A stretch of DNA of 8,152 bases from Actinomycetota bacterium. GTDB lineage: Bacteria > Actinomycetota > Actinomycetes > Nanopelagicales > Nanopelagicaceae. Of this stretch, positions 1-6,344 are shown piece by piece. Each line of letters opens with the position of its first letter. Positions within the stretch are counted from its first letter, which is position 1. The stretch is from contig WLKV01000022.1 in assembly GCA_009701085.1 (NCBI GenBank), forward strand, positions 1 to 8,152. The letters run 5' to 3'. A program made the translations under genes and the position numbers. The notes under the pieces are model-generated. The model did no database searches, was not told where the DNA came from, and saw only the letters and a program-made list of their open reading frames with translations.

Positions 1-360
1 CCAAAGGTTCTCGATGAAGCAGATGTCGCATCTATGGCACCAGGATCTATTGTCTTTGCTCTTGCTAATCCAGATCCAGAAATCGATCCAGCTATTGCTC
101 GTAAGTACGCAGCTGTCGTTGCAACAGGCCGCAGCGATCATCCCAACCAGATTAATAACGTTCTTGCGTTTCCAGGAATCTTCCGTGGGCTTCTTGATGC
201 AAACGCTCACAAGATCACTGATAAGTTGCTCGTTGCTGCAGCTGAAGCGATTGCAGATTGCGTAAGCCCTTCACAACTCAACACTTCATTTATCGTCCCA
301 AGCGTCTTTGATCCCAACGTCGTAACAATGGTTGCTGCGGCAGTAAAGAAGTCGGTGTAA
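1..360 (+). CDS. Malic enzyme, C-terminal part (5' end outside window)
   Basis: This is the C-terminal 119 residues of a malic enzyme, the cytoplasmic enzyme that oxidatively decarboxylates malate to pyruvate and reduces NAD(P)+. The frame is open from base 1, so the true start lies upstream; the internal ATG at 34 is not a start. Family landmarks are visible in order: FALANPDPEI in the nucleotide-binding domain (codons about 18-27), then ATGRSDHPNQINNVLAFPGI (about 41-60), then the helical tail with FRGLLDANAHKITD and AAAEAIAD. The gene ends in TAA at 358-360, and its last A is the first base of the next gene's ATG. That TAATG arrangement suggests translational coupling with the DedA gene. 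Cofactor preference (NAD or NADP) cannot be judged because the N-terminal half is missing. The family call is secure. Confidence 0.93.
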   Translation, partial: PKVLDEADVASMAPGSIVFALANPDPEIDPAIARKYAAVVATGRSDHPNQINNVLAFPGIFRGLLDANAHKITDKLLVAAAEAIADCVSPSQLNTSFIVPSVFDPNVVTMVAAAVKKSV

Positions 361-962
361 TGGAAGTTCTTGCATCATTTGATGCTCAATTCACCGCCCT
401 TGCCCCGTTTATCTTCTACCTGATTATCGGAGCAATCGTCTTCGTGGAAACCGGTCTTCTATTTGGATTCTTCCTACCGGGTGATTCAGTCCTCTTTAGC
501 GCTGGTTTAGTAGCTGCAGCAAAGGGCGATATCAATATCGCAATACTGGTCACTGTCATATTGGCTGCAGCATTCTTCGGCGATCAGATCGGCTTTGTCA
601 TTGGACGCGTTGTTGGTCGCCCATATCTCGATAAGCGCACATCGCCACGTATGCAGCGAATGATTGCTCGCTCTGAACGCTTCTACGAGCACACCGGTTG
701 GTGGGCAGTTGTTGCTGCTCGATTCTTCCCATGGATTCGCACCTTCGTTCCACCGATTGCTGGCGCTTCAAAGATGAATTACTACAAGTTCTTATCGGCA
801 AATGCTCTCGGCGCAGTTCTGTGGGGCGCTGGAATTACTCTGGCTGGCTATTATGCAGCTACCTTGCCATGGGTTAAGACATCTTCTTACGCTATTGCAG
901 CGTTCTTTATTTGTGCGTCAATCGTTTCCGGGATTGTGAATTATTCACGCCGCCTACGATAA
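360..962 (+). CDS. DedA-family membrane protein (first of two)
   Basis: A 200-residue integral membrane protein of the DedA/SNARE-associated (VTT) family. Members are linked to proton-dependent membrane homeostasis, and some flip undecaprenyl phosphate or phospholipids. The family pattern is complete. E30 and D42 (in FVETGLLFG and FFLPGDSVL) have the same 12-residue spacing as the essential acidic pair of E. coli YqjA (E39/D51). R121 and R127 (in ARFFPWIRTF) match its arginine pair (R130/R136). GQIG/IGRVVG-like glycine motifs and a PPIAGASKM segment follow, with hydrophobic stretches near residues 17-52, 57-85, 137-168 and 176-194. The start ATG overlaps the malic enzyme stop, so it is probably co-transcribed and translationally coupled. 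The last 17 residues are coded in DNA that also encodes the end of the convergent transporter. The transported substrate cannot be told from sequence. Confidence 0.93.
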   Translation: MEVLASFDAQFTALAPFIFYLIIGAIVFVETGLLFGFFLPGDSVLFSAGLVAAAKGDINIAILVTVILAAAFFGDQIGFVIGRVVGRPYLDKRTSPRMQRMIARSERFYEHTGWWAVVAARFFPWIRTFVPPIAGASKMNYYKFLSANALGAVLWGAGITLAGYYAATLPWVKTSSYAIAAFFICASIVSGIVNYSRRLR

Positions 963-1866
963 CTCCTAGGTAAGTCATGGCAATTCCAATTACAAGATAG
1001 ATTGAAATCTGAACTCCATCTGTTGGAGAAAAAATGTCGATCAAAAGCGATCCAACCAATTGACCACCAACGCTAAAGAGCGTAAATGTTAAGACGCCAA
1101 GGTGTTGAACAATCATCGACGCCATTGCAATGTAGATAACCCCAAGAACTCCACCGGTATACATCCACCAAGGTCCAGCAGGTAGCGGAACAACTTTGCT
1201 CGAACCGAAGATAAGCGCTGCAGAAAGAAAGATAACGAGGAAGGTTGTTCCCATCGTGAAGTTAAGAAAAGAAGTCGCATAGCTCTGGTGTGAATGTTCA
1301 TTAATCTTTCCATTGAGCGAACGTTGCACACCAACGAGCGCACCCGCTAAACATCCAAGCAAGACAGCAACGATTGAAACATCATGAGCATCGAGTCGAT
1401 CAAAGACTGAAACAAATACAGCAAAGACTGTGAAGGCTGCTGCTGCTATACGCCGAGGAGTGATGTGCTTCTTACCGCCACCTGTTAAACCGATGCGATC
1501 AACCACGAGCGAAGCAGCTGTCTGTCCGGCAATAGATGCCACAGAGTAAATAGCCACGCCTATAAGCGGCACGATATGGGTTTGAACAGCGACAAAGCTT
1601 CCACCCAGCATTCCAGCAAAGAGCGTCCATGCGGGTAGTTCTTTGCGGGCCACAGAGGTGCGGATATTGCGAAGACCTTCTTTAATGGAAGAGCTGAAGA
1701 TGGCAACGATGGCGATGATGATTAAGCCTGATCCAAAAGAGACAAGTGCAGCTTCAATGCCATTACCGATGCGATGGGAAAGTTCGCCGTTGGCTCGAGC
1801 TTGGAAAGAGATCATGACAGCAGTGAGCGCTGCCAATACATCTAACCGCTGAGTCTTCTTAGACAT
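907..1866 (-). CDS. DMT-superfamily transporter, YdcZ/DUF606 type
   Basis: A polytopic inner-membrane protein of 319 residues, with about ten hydrophobic segments, of the DUF606/YdcZ branch of the drug/metabolite transporter superfamily. The substrate is unknown. The gene is an internal duplication: ISFQARANGELSHRIGN with the following AALVSFGSG near the N-terminus corresponds to VGVQRSLNGKINEHSHQ with SFLNFTMG in the middle, the expected two DUF606 repeats in one chain. I chose the ATG at 1866. A TTG two codons upstream (1872) is in frame, but AGGA at 1877-1874 sits 7 nt before the ATG and only 1 nt before the TTG. It lies 12 bp downstream of the ABC-F gene on the same strand and is probably co-transcribed with it. 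Its last 17 codons overlap the convergent DedA gene; the basic tail SRKRLTHK after the last membrane segment lies entirely in that overlap. Confidence 0.88.
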   Translation of the reverse strand: MSKKTQRLDVLAALTAVMISFQARANGELSHRIGNGIEAALVSFGSGLIIIAIVAIFSSSIKEGLRNIRTSVARKELPAWTLFAGMLGGSFVAVQTHIVPLIGVAIYSVASIAGQTAASLVVDRIGLTGGGKKHITPRRIAAAAFTVFAVFVSVFDRLDAHDVSIVAVLLGCLAGALVGVQRSLNGKINEHSHQSYATSFLNFTMGTTFLVIFLSAALIFGSSKVVPLPAGPWWMYTGGVLGVIYIAMASMIVQHLGVLTFTLFSVGGQLVGSLLIDIFSPTDGVQISIYLVIGIAMTYLGVIVGGVNNSQSRKRLTHK

Positions 1867-1878
1867 CTGCAAATCCTA
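1867..1878 (-). promoter_or_regulatory. Ribosome binding site in the uup-ydcZ junction
   Basis: The 12-bp gap between the ABC-F stop codon and the transporter ATG contains AGGA (1877-1874 on the minus strand), 7 nt before the ATG at 1866. It is one of the clearest Shine-Dalgarno sites in the window and decides the start in favour of ATG over the in-frame TTG at 1872. A site this close to the upstream stop fits re-use of terminating ribosomes in one transcript. Confidence 0.6.
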
Positions 1879-3651
1879 TTAACTTTCGAGCGCCAGAGTT
1901 ATCTCTAGCCACTCTTCTTCTCGTGTCTGTAACTCACTCTGTACCTTTTCGACCTCAGCAGCTATTGCAATCAGGCGCTCAGGATTGAAGCTCTCGACTT
2001 CTTGCTCCTTGAGAAGTTCTGCCAGTCGTTCCTTGCCCTTCGCTACTTGGCGCTCGACACGTGTGAGATCTTTCTTCAACTGGCGCTGTTCTGCAGCGCT
2101 CGATGTAGATGAAGATTTGTTTCCAGATGAAGAAGATGCAGCAATCGACGCCACGCGTTGTTCGAGATATTGATCGACTCCTCGAGGTAGATCACGGAGA
2201 TGCTTATCGCCGAGCAAGCCCCAGAATCGATCACATACACGTTCGAGGAAATATCTATCGTGGGAGATAACAATCAGAGTTCCGCCATAGCTATCGAGCA
2301 GATCTTCGAGTTCAGTCAATGTCTCAATATCAAAATCATTTGTTGGTTCATCAAGAAGTAGAACGTTTGGTGAATCCATAAGAAGGCGCGTGAGTTGCAG
2401 ACGGCGACGTTCTCCACCTGAAAGGTTTCCGACGGGAGTCCACTGTGCATCGCGGTCGAAACCAAGTCGCTCGCAGAGTTGAGATGCTGAAAGTGTCTTT
2501 CCCTTTCCAATTTCAACATGCGTTGCGACCTTTTCAACTGCTTCAAGTAAGCGCCATGTTGGATCGAGCTCATCGAGGTGCTGAGTAAGAAAGGCAATCT
2601 TGACGGTAATACCTGTGACTAACTTGCCTGCAGCAGGTTGCAGTTGGCCTGCCAAAGTACGCATCAGCGTTGTCTTTCCAGCTCCATTTACGCCGACGAT
2701 ACCGATGCGATCACCCGGGCCGATATTCCACGTCAGATTATCTATCAGCTCTTTATCACCGGCTTTAATCAGCGCGTGATGGAGTTCAAAGACGGTATTA
2801 CCTAAGCGGTTCAGTGCAAACTTCAATAACTCAGTTGAATCACGTGGGGCTGGTTCTGCCGAGATTAATTCATTCGCTGCATCAACGCGGAACTTTGGTT
2901 TAGTAGTTCGCGCAGGTGCGCCACGGCGCAACCAAGCAAGTTCTTTACGAATTAAGTTGTTGCGGCGAGCATCCATCGCATTTGCTTGGCGTGCACGTTC
3001 TGCCTTGGCCAATACAAATGCTGAATAACCGCCGTCATACTCTTCAACTTTTCCAAGTACAACTTCCCATGTGCGATCGGTAACTTCATCAAGGAACCAG
3101 CGATCGTGAGTAACAACGAGAACTGCTAGATCTCTACGGTTCTTGAGGTGGGCTGCTAACCATGCAACACCTTCTACATCGAGGTGGTTGGTGGGTTCAT
3201 CAAGAAGAATGAGGTCGAGATCATCAATTAAAAGCTTTGCTAATCCCACACGACGCTTCTCTCCACCAGAGAGTGAAGCAAAGGTGCGTTCAAAGATGTG
3301 ATCATCAAAGCTTCCGAATAACCCAGTAAAGATTTCACGGATGCGTGGGTCGCTAGCCCAATCATGCTTCTCGCGATTGCCTAGAACCATATCGCCCACT
3401 GTTGATTGAGGGGCAGCACTATCGATCTGCGAAAGAATTCCAATTTTCGATGCGTTCGACTTAGTAACTCGACCCGCATCTGCTTCTTCAACGCCTGCAA
3501 TGATTTTCATGAGCGTGGATTTGCCGGCTCCATTACGACCAACGATTCCGATGCGATCGCCTTCAGAAACACCAAGCGATACCTGCTCTAGAAGTGGGCG
3601 AATATCAAAGGCTTTAGAGACCTCTTCGATATTCACTACATTGCGCGCCAC
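1879..3651 (-). CDS. uup: ABC-F family ATPase, Uup type
   Basis: A soluble protein of 590 residues with two ABC ATPase domains and no membrane segments. ABC-F proteins act on ribosomes, and Uup-type members also bind nucleic acid. NBD1 has Walker A GRNGAGKST (38-46, K44), signature LSGGE (127-131) and Walker B LILLDEPTNHLD with catalytic E152. NBD2 has GVNGAGKTT (320-328, K326), LSGGE (410-414) and LLLDEPTNDFD with E435. The Uup assignment rests on DEPTND in NBD2 instead of the usual DEPTNH, on the linker motif AWLRRGAPARTTK, and on the C-terminal coiled coil (about 510-590, rich in E, K, Q and L) ending in EEWLEITLALES. A Ser-rich spacer precedes the coiled coil. The start is GTG at 3651, reading VARNVVNIEEVSKAF; no good Shine-Dalgarno site precedes it. 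It leads a probable two-gene operon with the transporter. A resistance role is possible for ABC-F proteins generally but nothing here indicates one. Confidence 0.93.
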   Translation of the reverse strand: MARNVVNIEEVSKAFDIRPLLEQVSLGVSEGDRIGIVGRNGAGKSTLMKIIAGVEEADAGRVTKSNASKIGILSQIDSAAPQSTVGDMVLGNREKHDWASDPRIREIFTGLFGSFDDHIFERTFASLSGGEKRRVGLAKLLIDDLDLILLDEPTNHLDVEGVAWLAAHLKNRRDLAVLVVTHDRWFLDEVTDRTWEVVLGKVEEYDGGYSAFVLAKAERARQANAMDARRNNLIRKELAWLRRGAPARTTKPKFRVDAANELISAEPAPRDSTELLKFALNRLGNTVFELHHALIKAGDKELIDNLTWNIGPGDRIGIVGVNGAGKTTLMRTLAGQLQPAAGKLVTGITVKIAFLTQHLDELDPTWRLLEAVEKVATHVEIGKGKTLSASQLCERLGFDRDAQWTPVGNLSGGERRRLQLTRLLMDSPNVLLLDEPTNDFDIETLTELEDLLDSYGGTLIVISHDRYFLERVCDRFWGLLGDKHLRDLPRGVDQYLEQRVASIAASSSSGNKSSSTSSAAEQRQLKKDLTRVERQVAKGKERLAELLKEQEVESFNPERLIAIAAEVEKVQSELQTREEEWLEITLALES

Positions 3652-3669
3652 GGTAGGAGAGCGTACCTT
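3641..3669 (+). promoter_or_regulatory. Candidate leaderless promoter of kynU-kynA
   Basis: TACCTT at 3664-3669 fits TANNNT and lies exactly at -12 to -7 relative to the kynU ATG at 3676, so transcription would begin at the A of ATG. A weak -35 candidate, TTGCGC at 3641-3646, is separated by 17 bp and lies inside the divergent ABC-F coding region. The purine-rich GGAGAG at 3656-3661 could serve as a Shine-Dalgarno site, but it is about 14 nt from the ATG, too far to be good. A leaderless start is therefore the simpler reading. Confidence 0.42.
3660..3665 (-). promoter_or_regulatory. Candidate -10 element for the ABC-F gene
   Basis: Reading the minus strand, TACGCT (3665 to 3660) fits the actinobacterial TANNNT -10 consensus. 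It ends 8 nt before the GTG start, which would put transcription start about 2 nt upstream of GTG, an almost leaderless mRNA. This agrees with the lack of a properly spaced Shine-Dalgarno site (AAAGG is 14 nt away). No convincing -35 hexamer is visible. Only three bases of the consensus are fixed, so chance occurrence is quite possible. Confidence 0.35.
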
Positions 3670-3675
3670 TGAACT

Positions 3676-4950
3676 ATGAAGGTGACTGACCGCGCATATG
3701 CGTTAGAGCTCGATAAGAACGATCCTCTTGCTCCGTATCGGAGTAAATTCGTAATTACCGACCCCAATCTCTGCTACCTCGATGGAAATTCACTCGGTCG
3801 ACTCCCCCATGCAACCGTCAAGGCTGTCAGCGACTTCGTCTCGCACGAATGGGGCAATGAGGTCGTCACCGGATGGAGCCACTGGATTGATGAGGCGCAG
3901 GTAGCAGGAGATCTCTTGGGTCGCGCAGCGCTAGGTGCAGCAGCTGGCCAAGTTCTTGTCTGCGATACAACATCGGTTAATTTCTATCAGTTATGCCTCG
4001 CGGCAATCAACGCGCGCCCAGGTCGCAAGACCATCATCACCGATGCAGCGAACTTTCCTACCGATCGCTACATTCTTGATGGAATCGCTAAACAGCTTGG
4101 ACTTAATCTCGTCATCATCGATAACGAAGATCCAGCGATTGCTGAAAATGAAATGATTACTGCAGAACTTCTTGAGAAGTACATGTCTGAAGATGTTGCT
4201 CTCGTAACTTTTGAAGTCATTCAGTATCGATCTGGTGCTCGCACAGATATTCAATCAGTCACAGATTTAGCCCGTTCTTATGGGGCATACGTTGTCTGGG
4301 ATGCCAGCCATGCAACTGGTGCAATCGATATGAACTTCGATGAATGCGGAGTCGACCTTGCAGTTGGCTGCACATATAAATATGGAAATGCTGGCCCTGG
4401 TTCACCTGCCTGGCTCTACGTCAATAAGCGCGTACAGAAGGAACTTCAAGTTCCCATCCAAGGTTGGTTCGGAAACGAAGATCAATTTGGAATGGGGCCA
4501 CACTTCGAAAAGGCCGAAGGTATTCGCGGATTCCAGATTGCCAGCCCATCCATCATTGGAATTCGAGGCGTACAGATTGCCTTCGAAATGATTGAAGAAG
4601 CAGGCATTGATGTCATTGCATCTAAGGCTGCAATCGGAACTCAGATGATGATTGATCTCTATGACGAGTGGCTTGCTCCACTTGGTTACACGCTCCTCAC
4701 TTCACGCAATCCGAAGGAACGTGGCGGGCATATTTCGATAGGCCATCCAGATGCTGCAAAGATTTGCGTAGCACTCCGTAAATTTGCCAATGTGATTCCT
4801 GATTACCGCACACCAAACGCAATTCGTTTAGCTATCGCACCACTTCCAACGTCCTATGTTGAAGTCTGGGATGGTTTCCAACGAATTCGCGACCTCACTG
4901 AAACTCGCCAATACGAAAAGGTAGAGGGATCGGATTCACGAGTCACATGA
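3676..4950 (+). CDS. kynU: Kynureninase
   Basis: A 424-residue cytoplasmic PLP enzyme of fold type I that hydrolyses L-kynurenine (or 3-hydroxykynurenine) to anthranilate (or 3-hydroxyanthranilate) and L-alanine. Length is normal for the family. Visible landmarks are GNSLGRLP (37-44), DTTSVN for cofactor phosphate binding (about 97-102), NFPTDRYIL, WDASHATGA with D209 and H212 for the pyridine ring and base stacking, and CTYKYGNAGPGS with Schiff-base Lys235. GWFGNEDQF, GIRGFQIASPS, GHISIGHPDA and APLPTSYVEVWDGF follow in family order. W67 sits where bacterial kynurenine-preferring enzymes have an active-site Trp (recollection of the Pseudomonas enzyme). Several motifs differ from the common form: GNAG replaces LNGG after the lysine, and A289-S290 fill the specificity pair. 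It overlaps kynA by ATGA and diverges from the ABC-F gene across 24 bp. Confidence 0.93.
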   Translation: MKVTDRAYALELDKNDPLAPYRSKFVITDPNLCYLDGNSLGRLPHATVKAVSDFVSHEWGNEVVTGWSHWIDEAQVAGDLLGRAALGAAAGQVLVCDTTSVNFYQLCLAAINARPGRKTIITDAANFPTDRYILDGIAKQLGLNLVIIDNEDPAIAENEMITAELLEKYMSEDVALVTFEVIQYRSGARTDIQSVTDLARSYGAYVVWDASHATGAIDMNFDECGVDLAVGCTYKYGNAGPGSPAWLYVNKRVQKELQVPIQGWFGNEDQFGMGPHFEKAEGIRGFQIASPSIIGIRGVQIAFEMIEEAGIDVIASKAAIGTQMMIDLYDEWLAPLGYTLLTSRNPKERGGHISIGHPDAAKICVALRKFANVIPDYRTPNAIRLAIAPLPTSYVEVWDGFQRIRDLTETRQYEKVEGSDSRVT

Positions 4951-5741
4951 GCGAAAACTACGATTCAGCACTCTCATACACCTCTTATTTAGCTGTCGAT
5001 GAATTATTGAAGTTGCAGAAACCTCTCTCCGACGGCCCTGAACATGATGAGATGCTCTTCATCATCATCCACCAGACCTATGAACTCTGGTTTAAGCAAC
5101 TCATCCATGAGTTTCAGCAAGCTCAGCGTGCGCTCGAAGCCGGCGATACGCACTACGCACTTTCAATATTGGGGCGAATCCGCACCATCATGAAGGTTTG
5201 CGTTGCACAAGTAGATATTCTCGAGACGATGACGCCTCTGCAGTTCAATGCTTTCCGTGGATATCTAGCTTCATCAAGTGGCTTCCAATCTTCACAATTT
5301 AGGAAAGTAGAGGCGATTCTCGGTCGTCGCGATAGTCGCATGGCTGGCCACTTACCTCCAGATATGCAGGCAGAGATTAAGGACATTACTTCCCGCAATT
5401 CAATTTGGGATTCCTTCTTGGATTACCTGGTCAAGCGCGGTTACTCACTTCCTGCAGAAGTTGTCGGGCGCGATAAATCAATTGCCTACCAATCAAGCGC
5501 TGCGGTGCAAGATGTTCTACTTAAAGTTCACCAAACAGATCCAGAGAGCGCGATGGTCTCTGAACGCCTCGTCGATATCGATGAAGGAATTCAGGAGTGG
5601 CGCTATCGCCATGTAAAGATGGTTGAGCGCACGATTGGCCAGAAGATGGGTACCGGAGGTTCAAGCGGAGTCGAGTACTTAGCGAGCACTCTCTTCAACC
5701 CAGTCTTTAAAGACCTCTGGGAGATTCGCTCTCGTTTTTAG
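4947..5741 (+). CDS. kynA: Tryptophan 2,3-dioxygenase
   Basis: A 264-residue haem enzyme that inserts O2 across the C2-C3 bond of the tryptophan indole to give N-formylkynurenine, the first step of the kynurenine pathway. It is cytoplasmic and usually tetrameric. The family motifs are very well kept: HDEMLFIIIHQTYELWFKQ, with active-site His42 in HQTYE; FRGYLASSSGFQSSQFR (103-119), the region holding the substrate-carboxylate arginine; and WRYRHVKMVERTIG, with His222 as the predicted proximal haem ligand. KMGTGGSSGVEYL follows, in which T236 lies 14 residues after His222, as T254 follows H240 in the Xanthomonas enzyme. The ATG at 4947 overlaps the kynU stop as ATGA and has no strong Shine-Dalgarno site, so translation is probably coupled. 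Its TAG stop overlaps the convergent nitroreductase stop within 5738-5741. All key residues that I can identify are present. Confidence 0.96.
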   Translation: MSENYDSALSYTSYLAVDELLKLQKPLSDGPEHDEMLFIIIHQTYELWFKQLIHEFQQAQRALEAGDTHYALSILGRIRTIMKVCVAQVDILETMTPLQFNAFRGYLASSSGFQSSQFRKVEAILGRRDSRMAGHLPPDMQAEIKDITSRNSIWDSFLDYLVKRGYSLPAEVVGRDKSIAYQSSAAVQDVLLKVHQTDPESAMVSERLVDIDEGIQEWRYRHVKMVERTIGQKMGTGGSSGVEYLASTLFNPVFKDLWEIRSRF

Positions 5742-6310
5742 TTTGGTAAACCTTTAATTACTAGCTCTGAAAGTGGAAGGCGTTCGCGCTTTGCCATTTC
5801 GCGTTCAAGAAGTGGCCCCGCGAGTTTTTCAGGGGCATCTTGTGTTCCGACTGCGATGACAACAACGGGAAGTAATTCAGGAGTAATGGAAAGAACTTCC
5901 TGAGCAACTGCCTTATCAAAACCAGTCATCTGGTGAGCAATGAGGCCGCGGTGATGAGTTTCGATAACGAGTTGAGCAACCGCAAGACCACAGTCGAATT
6001 GATAATCGGCATGGATAGAGCCATCGCCCTTCACTGTCTTTCCGGCAACCAAAATAAGAGCCGATGCATTCTTTGCCCAGCTCTTATTGAAATCACCGAG
6101 GGAGGAGAGAATCTGAGCAAAGACTTCATCGCCACGCTTGCCCACAAAGAAGCGCCATGGCTGTCCATTAAATGCGGAAGCCGCCCAACGAGCTGCTTCA
6201 AGGATTGCAGTTAAATCTTCGTTATTGATCGTGGCTGTCTCATTGAAAGAGCGTGGGCTACGACGAGTTGCGATGATTTCATGGACGGGGACTGAGGTCT
6301 CTGCTTTCAT
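5738..6310 (-). CDS. Nitroreductase-family FMN-dependent oxidoreductase
   Basis: A 190-residue protein of the nitroreductase family, cytoplasmic flavoenzymes that use FMN and NAD(P)H; many reduce nitro compounds, quinones, enals or related substrates. Visible features are the N-terminal FMN-phosphate motif RRSPRSF (16-22), SAFNGQPWRFFV (45-56) matching the usual PS-x-N-x-QPW-x-F pattern, and the mid-region DCGLAVAQLVIETHHRGL (106-123) with HQMTGFD. VVVIAVG and a basic C-terminal segment with KRERLPLSELV follow. I chose the ATG at 6310. An in-frame ATG at 6346 would add MRELYRGNKVHN, which resembles no family sequence and would overlap the dedA start. The gene is convergent with kynA (4-bp overlap) and divergent from dedA. 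The substrate is unknown. A link to tryptophan breakdown is suggested only by position, and it lies on the opposite strand. Confidence 0.88.
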   Translation of the reverse strand: MKAETSVPVHEIIATRRSPRSFNETATINNEDLTAILEAARWAASAFNGQPWRFFVGKRGDEVFAQILSSLGDFNKSWAKNASALILVAGKTVKGDGSIHADYQFDCGLAVAQLVIETHHRGLIAHQMTGFDKAVAQEVLSITPELLPVVVIAVGTQDAPEKLAGPLLEREMAKRERLPLSELVIKGLPN

Positions 6311-6317
6311 GTTGTGA

Positions 6318-6323
6318 ACCTTA
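6318..6323 (-). promoter_or_regulatory. Candidate -10 element of the nitroreductase gene
   Basis: On the minus strand TAAGGT (6323 to 6318) fits TANNNT and ends 7 nt before the ATG at 6310, giving a leaderless or near-leaderless mRNA. The AAGG inside it could alternatively be a Shine-Dalgarno site 8 nt from the ATG; both readings favour the 6310 start over 6346. No -35 element is obvious. Confidence 0.38.
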
Positions 6324-6332
6324 TTGCCCCGA

Positions 6333-6338
6333 TAGAGT
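6333..6338 (+). promoter_or_regulatory. Candidate leaderless -10 element of the second dedA
   Basis: TAGAGT fits TANNNT and lies exactly at -12 to -7 relative to the dedA ATG at 6345, the same geometry as at kynU. TTGTGA at 6312-6317 might be a -35 element, but the spacer is only 15 bp. No purine-rich Shine-Dalgarno site sits at a useful distance between this hexamer and the ATG. Confidence 0.42.
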
Positions 6339-6344
6339 TCTCGC

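Noticed and set aside
936..948. GTGAA-TTA-TTCAC hairpin in the dedA/transporter overlap as a terminator
   Set aside because: The stem is only 5 bp, mostly A-T, with a 3-nt loop and no T-run after it on either strand; it is explained by overlapping codons.
2316..2597. 93-codon minus-strand ORF inside the ABC-F gene
   Set aside because: It is an alternative frame on the same strand within NBD2, where the real frame carries the signature and Walker B motifs.
2674..3560. Near-identical DNA stretches around the two Walker A regions of the ABC-F gene as a repeat element
   Set aside because: They encode the duplicated GDRIGIVG-x-NGAGK segment of the two ATPase domains and need no separate explanation.
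5738..5755. GTTT-GGT-AAAC inverted repeat between kynA and the nitroreductase gene as a terminator
   Set aside because: A 4-bp stem is too short, and the T-run (5735-5739) is on the wrong side for plus-strand termination.
5933..6214. 93-codon plus-strand ORF opposite the nitroreductase
   Set aside because: It is antisense to the nitroreductase frame, which has clear FMN-binding motifs; no family resemblance is seen.
5738..6310. Nitroreductase as a third enzyme of the tryptophan pathway
   Set aside because: It is on the opposite strand with its own promoter candidate, and no kynurenine-pathway step is known to need this family; adjacency alone is not enough.
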